From positions 1 through 7,031 of the forward strand of contig CAZXCJ010000042.1 of NCBI GenBank assembly GCA_964639335.1: a DNA stretch of 7,031 nucleotides, read 5' to 3'. Source of the DNA: JAIOTH01 sp964639335 (GTDB taxonomy: Bacteria; Patescibacteriota; Patescibacteriia; UBA1558; S5-K13). The notes below the pieces were generated by a model that saw only the letters and a program-made list of their open reading frames with translations, had not been told where the DNA came from and made no database searches. A program made the position numbers and the translations under genes. Below are positions 5,156-7,031 of this stretch, in pieces (the first letter of the stretch is position 1; each line of letters starts with the position of its first letter).

Positions 5156-5168
5156 AGGAATCAGTTAA

Positions 5169-5264
5169 TAATAAATAGTGAGTAGTTAGTAGTAAATAAT
5201 CATAGGTTTATTATAATCTGAAAACCACATAACTACAAACTACTAACTACAAACTACCGACTAA
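5169..5264. repeat. Inverted pair of 7-bp tandem repeats flanking the ruvB promoter
   Basis: On one side, heptads TAATAAA, TAGTGAG, TAGTTAG, TAGTAAA and TAATCAT run from 5169 to 5203. On the other, TAACTAC, AAACTAC, TAACTAC, AAACTAC and CGACTAA run from 5230 to 5264. The two blocks are largely reverse complements: GTAGTTAGTAGT (5182-5193) matches ACTACTAACTAC (5239-5250) over 12 bp. The ruvB -10 box lies between them. The 7-bp period equals that of 473-542. Confidence 0.75.
5210..5238 (-). promoter_or_regulatory. Candidate promoter of ruvB and following genes
   Basis: On the minus strand, TTGTAG (5238-5233), a 17-base spacer and a perfect TATAAT (5215-5210) predict a start near 5203, about 48 bases before the ruvB ATG. 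The -35 box is weak and falls within heptad repeats. The next upstream gene ends at a terminator (5291-5321), so ruvB needs its own promoter here. Confidence 0.5.
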
Positions 5265-5290
5265 TTTAAAAATAACTCAATAAAAATATT

Positions 5291-5321
5291 TAAAAAGCCC
5301 CTCTAAATCAATAAAGGGGCT
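5291..5321 (-). terminator. Intrinsic terminator after the 112-aa gene
   Basis: AGCCCCT (5296-5302) and AGGGGCT (5315-5321) form a perfect 7-bp stem with a 12-base loop. On the minus strand it is followed by five Ts (5295-5291). It lies 11 bases beyond the stop of the 112-aa gene and separates it from ruvB. Confidence 0.8.
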
Positions 5322-5332
5322 AAGGAAAAATA

Positions 5333-5671
5333 TTACAGAAATTCAAGAACCAGGTTACCTCCGTTTACTTTTTCAAATTCAACAACATAATCATCTTCTA
5401 AAACTTTTGCTCTAAGAACTTTATTAATAACGTGTTTATCAAATTCAGGATGAACAGTAAATTCTCTGCAGACAAATGCCTTATCTTTTTCTACTCGGAC
5501 AACAAAAATCTCTTCAATTTTTTGATTGAAAGAAAAAATAACCACCACATATTCCAAATAGTTATTATTTCCATTTTCAACCAACAAAGGATTACTCCTT
5601 TGCATACTATTCTGTAGTTCTCCCTGAAATTCTTTTTTTAGGGCGGAAATGATTTCTTCGTAATTACACAT
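5333..5671 (-). CDS. Small soluble protein (112 aa), unknown function
   Basis: The start is ATG 5671, with SD GGAGG at 5681-5677 and 5 bases between; a TTG at 5683 overlaps the SD and is rejected. The protein begins MCNYEEIISALKKEF, suggesting a helix. Alternating strand-like stretches follow (YLEYVVVIFSF, IEEIFVVRVEKDKAFVCREF, VLEDDYVVEFEKVNGGNLVLEFL), so an alpha+beta fold is likely. It has no membrane segment or signal peptide, and I recognise no family. It has its own promoter and terminator and diverges from the acyl-carrier-protein pair across a 149-base shared control region. A link to those genes is possible from position only. Confidence 0.7.
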   Translation of the reverse strand: MCNYEEIISALKKEFQGELQNSMQRSNPLLVENGNNNYLEYVVVIFSFNQKIEEIFVVRVEKDKAFVCREFTVHPEFDKHVINKVLRAKVLEDDYVVEFEKVNGGNLVLEFL

Positions 5672-5717
5672 ATGATCCTCCAATCTTTCTATTGTTTTCT
5701 TTACTTTTGTTCAAATC

Positions 5718-5746
5718 ATCTTATATTAAAATACAAAATAATGCAA
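5718..5746 (-). promoter_or_regulatory. Promoter of the 112-aa gene
   Basis: On the minus strand, TTGCAT (5746-5741), a 17-base spacer and TAAGAT (5723-5718) predict a start near 5711, about 40 bases before the ATG. The -10 box and spacing are identical to the promoter at 913-941. Confidence 0.6.
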
Positions 5747-5757
5747 GCCCATTGGAT

Positions 5758-5788
5758 TTGACAGAACATATAAAAAGATTTAATCTTT
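5758..5788 (+). promoter_or_regulatory. Promoter of the ACP-like pair, with a dyad over the -10 region
   Basis: TTGACA (5758-5763), a 17-base spacer and TAATCT (5781-5786) precede the first ACP-like gene. The dyad AAAGATT-T-AATCTTT (5774-5788) overlaps the -10 box and could be an operator, though chance is possible in AT-rich DNA. The -35 box lies about 12 bases from that of the divergent promoter, so the two promoters could influence each other. Confidence 0.5.
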
Positions 5789-5820
5789 AAACAATAAAAA
5801 AAATTATCAGTGGAGGCAAA

Positions 5821-6078
5821 ATGAAACAAGAAGAGATAAAGGAAATGATTAATAAGGTATTTAACATAGTAGAAGTGGTATTAGGAATACAAATTGAAGA
5901 TTCTAACTTTGTTATTCCTGAAAATAACGAGTCAGATATAAGAAAAACTGAAATTATCATGAAAATTGAAGAAGAATTTGATATTAATATCTCCGATCAA
6001 GAAACTGGTAGAATAAAGAGCATTAGAGACCTGACAAATCTCGTAATGAAAATCCTACAAAAAAAACAGATAAGTTAA
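5821..6078 (+). CDS. Acyl-carrier-protein-like protein lacking the phosphopantetheine serine (85 aa)
   Basis: SD GGAGG (5812-5816) lies 4 bases before ATG 5821. Length, helical pattern and EIIMKIEEEFDINISD (44-59) match the ACP fold, where helix II reads like VELVMALEEEF followed by an IPD-type loop. The attachment motif is altered: the position of the canonical DSL is S38-D39-I40, so the serine that would carry 4'-phosphopantetheine is Asp39. The adjacent Ser38 is one residue out of register. It therefore probably cannot be charged in the normal way and may be a structural, regulatory or decoy paralogue. It is followed 27 bases later by an intact ACP of the same length, implying duplication and co-expression. 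No fatty acid synthesis genes are in view. Confidence 0.8.
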   Translation: MKQEEIKEMINKVFNIVEVVLGIQIEDSNFVIPENNESDIRKTEIIMKIEEEFDINISDQETGRIKSIRDLTNLVMKILQKKQIS

Positions 6079-6105
6079 CCATAAAAAAAACCACAGGAGG
6101 AACCA

Positions 6106-6363
6106 GTGGATAAAGAAAAAATTGAAGAAGAACTAAAAAGGGTTGTTTGCACACGATTGATCGTAGAAGAAGATGATATTAAAATGGAGGATAGATTTAT
6201 TGAAGACATGGGAGCCGACTCTTTGGACATAGTAGAACTCATCATGGCCATTGAAGAAGAATTTGAAAAAGAAAAAGATGACTTTAAAATCCCAGATGAA
6301 GACGCTGAAAAGCTGAAGACCTTTGGAGATGCGCTTGAATATCTCCAAAAAAAATTGTTATAA
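6106..6363 (+). CDS. acpP: Acyl carrier protein (85 aa)
   Basis: The start is GTG 6106 with SD AGGAGG (6095-6100) and 5 bases between; no earlier in-frame ATG has an SD. The core FIEDMGADSLDIVELIMAIE (31-50) contains the canonical DSL motif with Ser39 as the 4'-phosphopantetheine site, and IPDEDAEKL follows. ACPs carry acyl or related groups as thioesters for fatty acid, lipid or specialised synthesis. Here EKEKDD-F replaces the short loop after EEEF, a 5-residue insertion relative to E. coli ACP. Tandem with an ACP-like gene lacking the serine. Cys15 in helix I is unusual but not diagnostic. No synthase, phosphopantetheinyl transferase or acyltransferase lies in the window, so the substrate is unknown. 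Confidence 0.92.
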   Translation: MDKEKIEEELKRVVCTRLIVEEDDIKMEDRFIEDMGADSLDIVELIMAIEEEFEKEKDDFKIPDEDAEKLKTFGDALEYLQKKLL

Positions 6364-6372
6364 AACCAAACT

Positions 6373-6403
6373 AAAAAGGCGAAGTAAAATCTTCGTCTTT
6401 TTT
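6373..6403. terminator. Bidirectional terminator between acpP and the NIF3-like gene
   Basis: AAAAAGGCGAAG (6373-6384) pairs with CTTCGTCTTTTT (6391-6402), with one G-T wobble and a 6-base loop. It carries Ts after the stem on both strands. It starts 10 bases after the acpP stop. For the convergent NIF3-like gene it lies beyond the palindromic element at 6431-6489. Confidence 0.8.
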
Positions 6404-6430
6404 ATTTTAAAACCTCTACCTCTCCCCCTT

Positions 6431-6489
6431 CCCCTCTCCTAATTAGGAGAGGGGTGCTGTGAATCCGAACATAGTGAGTGGTTCACAGC
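6431..6489. repeat. Double-hairpin palindromic element
   Basis: A perfect 24-bp palindrome (arm CCCCTCTCCTAA, 6431-6442, then its reverse complement to 6454) is followed at once by a second hairpin. There GCTGTGAA (6456-6463) pairs with TTCACAGC (6482-6489) around an 18-base loop. C-rich and G-rich flanks (CCTCTACCTC before, GGAGTGAGGTG after) may extend it to about 6412-6501. It is far richer in G+C than its neighbours and encodes nothing. It looks like an interspersed mobile-type repeat lodged between convergent genes. Confidence 0.75.
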
Positions 6490-6513
6490 GGAGTGAGGTG
6501 AAATTTAAATACC

Positions 6514-7031
6514 TTATTTTTTCTTTTTTGTCCTAGACACTCTAATCAATCCTGAGCAAGGAATAATTTCAATACCTTTTTTTTCTAACTCATCTAAAAA
6601 TAAATTCATGCCAATTGAGTCCGAAGACATATGACCGGCTATTACAATATTTAAATGAGCTTTTTCGGCCTCTTTGCGATACTCTTCTCCCATATGCATG
6701 CCAACAATTGTTCCAATGCCAGCATTGGCGATTTTTTCATAATAATCTTTAGAGCCACTAGTTCCACCAGTAATTTCAGTTACTGCAATTTTACCTAAAT
6801 ATCTATCTGGACTGCCTACAAACAATTTTGGACCAACTTTTGTTTTAATTGCTTCTTGATATTCTGGAATTGTTTTTAATAATTTTATTAAATCTTCTAC
6901 TCGCTCTAATTTCTTCTCATTTTTCTTAATTAAATTATCTAAAAAAGTAGCAACTAAATTATCAGCCGGAGTATGCACATTCATCATTTCTAATCCCATT
7001 AATTTAGCCGCATCTACAGCTCGGTTATGAT
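6514..7031 (-). CDS. NIF3-like (DUF34) metal-binding protein, C-terminal part, truncated by the window edge
   Basis: The frame is open to the right edge (visible from HNRAVDAAKLMG), so the true start lies beyond 7031 and the Met at 6999 is internal; 171 residues are visible. NIF3/DUF34 proteins have a dinuclear metal centre; their role is debated, with proposals including GTP cyclohydrolase-like activity. Visible support is MNVHTPADNLVATFL, resembling the family's AHTNLDA-type metal motif, an acidic/Gly segment TEITGGTSGS, and NIVIAGHMSSDSIGMNLFLD (near 127-146), where a GH motif supplies a metal ligand. The basic tail RVSRTKKKK is unremarkable. Assignment is by motif recall and the N-terminal half is unseen, so it is moderately confident. 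Confidence 0.7.
   Translation of the reverse strand, partial: HNRAVDAAKLMGLEMMNVHTPADNLVATFLDNLIKKNEKKLERVEDLIKLLKTIPEYQEAIKTKVGPKLFVGSPDRYLGKIAVTEITGGTSGSKDYYEKIANAGIGTIVGMHMGEEYRKEAEKAHLNIVIAGHMSSDSIGMNLFLDELEKKGIEIIPCSGLIRVSRTKKKK

Noticed and set aside
4944..5168. 74-codon frame on the plus strand over the ruvB start
   Set aside because: It mirrors the conserved Walker A region of ruvB on the other strand, which explains its openness.
5432..5617. 61-codon plus-strand frame
   Set aside because: It lies wholly antisense to the 112-aa gene, which has a good SD, promoter and terminator.
6133..6348. 71-codon minus-strand frame
   Set aside because: It is antisense to the clear acyl carrier protein gene.

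Overview
The window is an AT-rich bacterial segment (G+C visibly near 30%, by eye). It has compact genes and intergenic spacers full of small GC-rich palindromes and short TA-rich tandem repeats. This style, with a QueH-type epoxyqueuosine reductase and a GxxExxY protein beside ruvB, suggests a candidate-phyla-radiation (Patescibacteria/Parcubacteria-like) genome recovered from a metagenome. No marker in the window proves that placement. TGA ends queA and ruvB, which fits the standard code.

Layout. (1) 59-454, +: a compact unit with a TTGACA-type promoter, a 5' leader hairpin, two very short ORFs with excellent Shine-Dalgarno (SD) sequences, an intervening anti-SD segment and a strong terminator. 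(2) 473-542: ten copies of a 7-bp repeat. (3) 628-1562, +: two unrecognised membrane proteins (81 and 195 aa), each with its own SD and terminator; the second has a clear promoter. (4) 5155 down to 1621, -: ruvB, a GxxExxY PD-(D/E)xK-like protein, queH and queA, probably one leftward transcription unit with palindromes in every spacer after the second gene. queA is interrupted by 100 Ns flanked by an exact 55-bp duplication. Collapsing this as an assembly artefact gives a continuous 364-aa QueA. (5) 5333-5671, -: a 112-aa unknown protein, divergent from (6) 5821-6363, +: two tandem acyl-carrier-protein-like genes, the first lacking the phosphopantetheine serine. (7) 6514-7031, -: the C-terminal part of a NIF3-like (DUF34) protein running off the right edge.

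How the parts relate. queA and queH supply consecutive late steps of queuosine synthesis on tRNA (preQ1-tRNA to epoxyqueuosine to queuosine); the tgt gene needed before them is not in view. ruvB is the Holliday-junction branch-migration motor; its linkage to queuosine genes looks like packing, not shared function. The genes around this block (small ORFs, membrane proteins, 112-aa protein, ACP pair) mostly have their own promoters, often TTGACA-N17-TAAG(A/T)T, and all have strong GGAGG SDs. The housekeeping block has no visible SDs. The least explained parts are the 59-454 unit, the ACP pair with its divergent partner, and the heptad repeat family.
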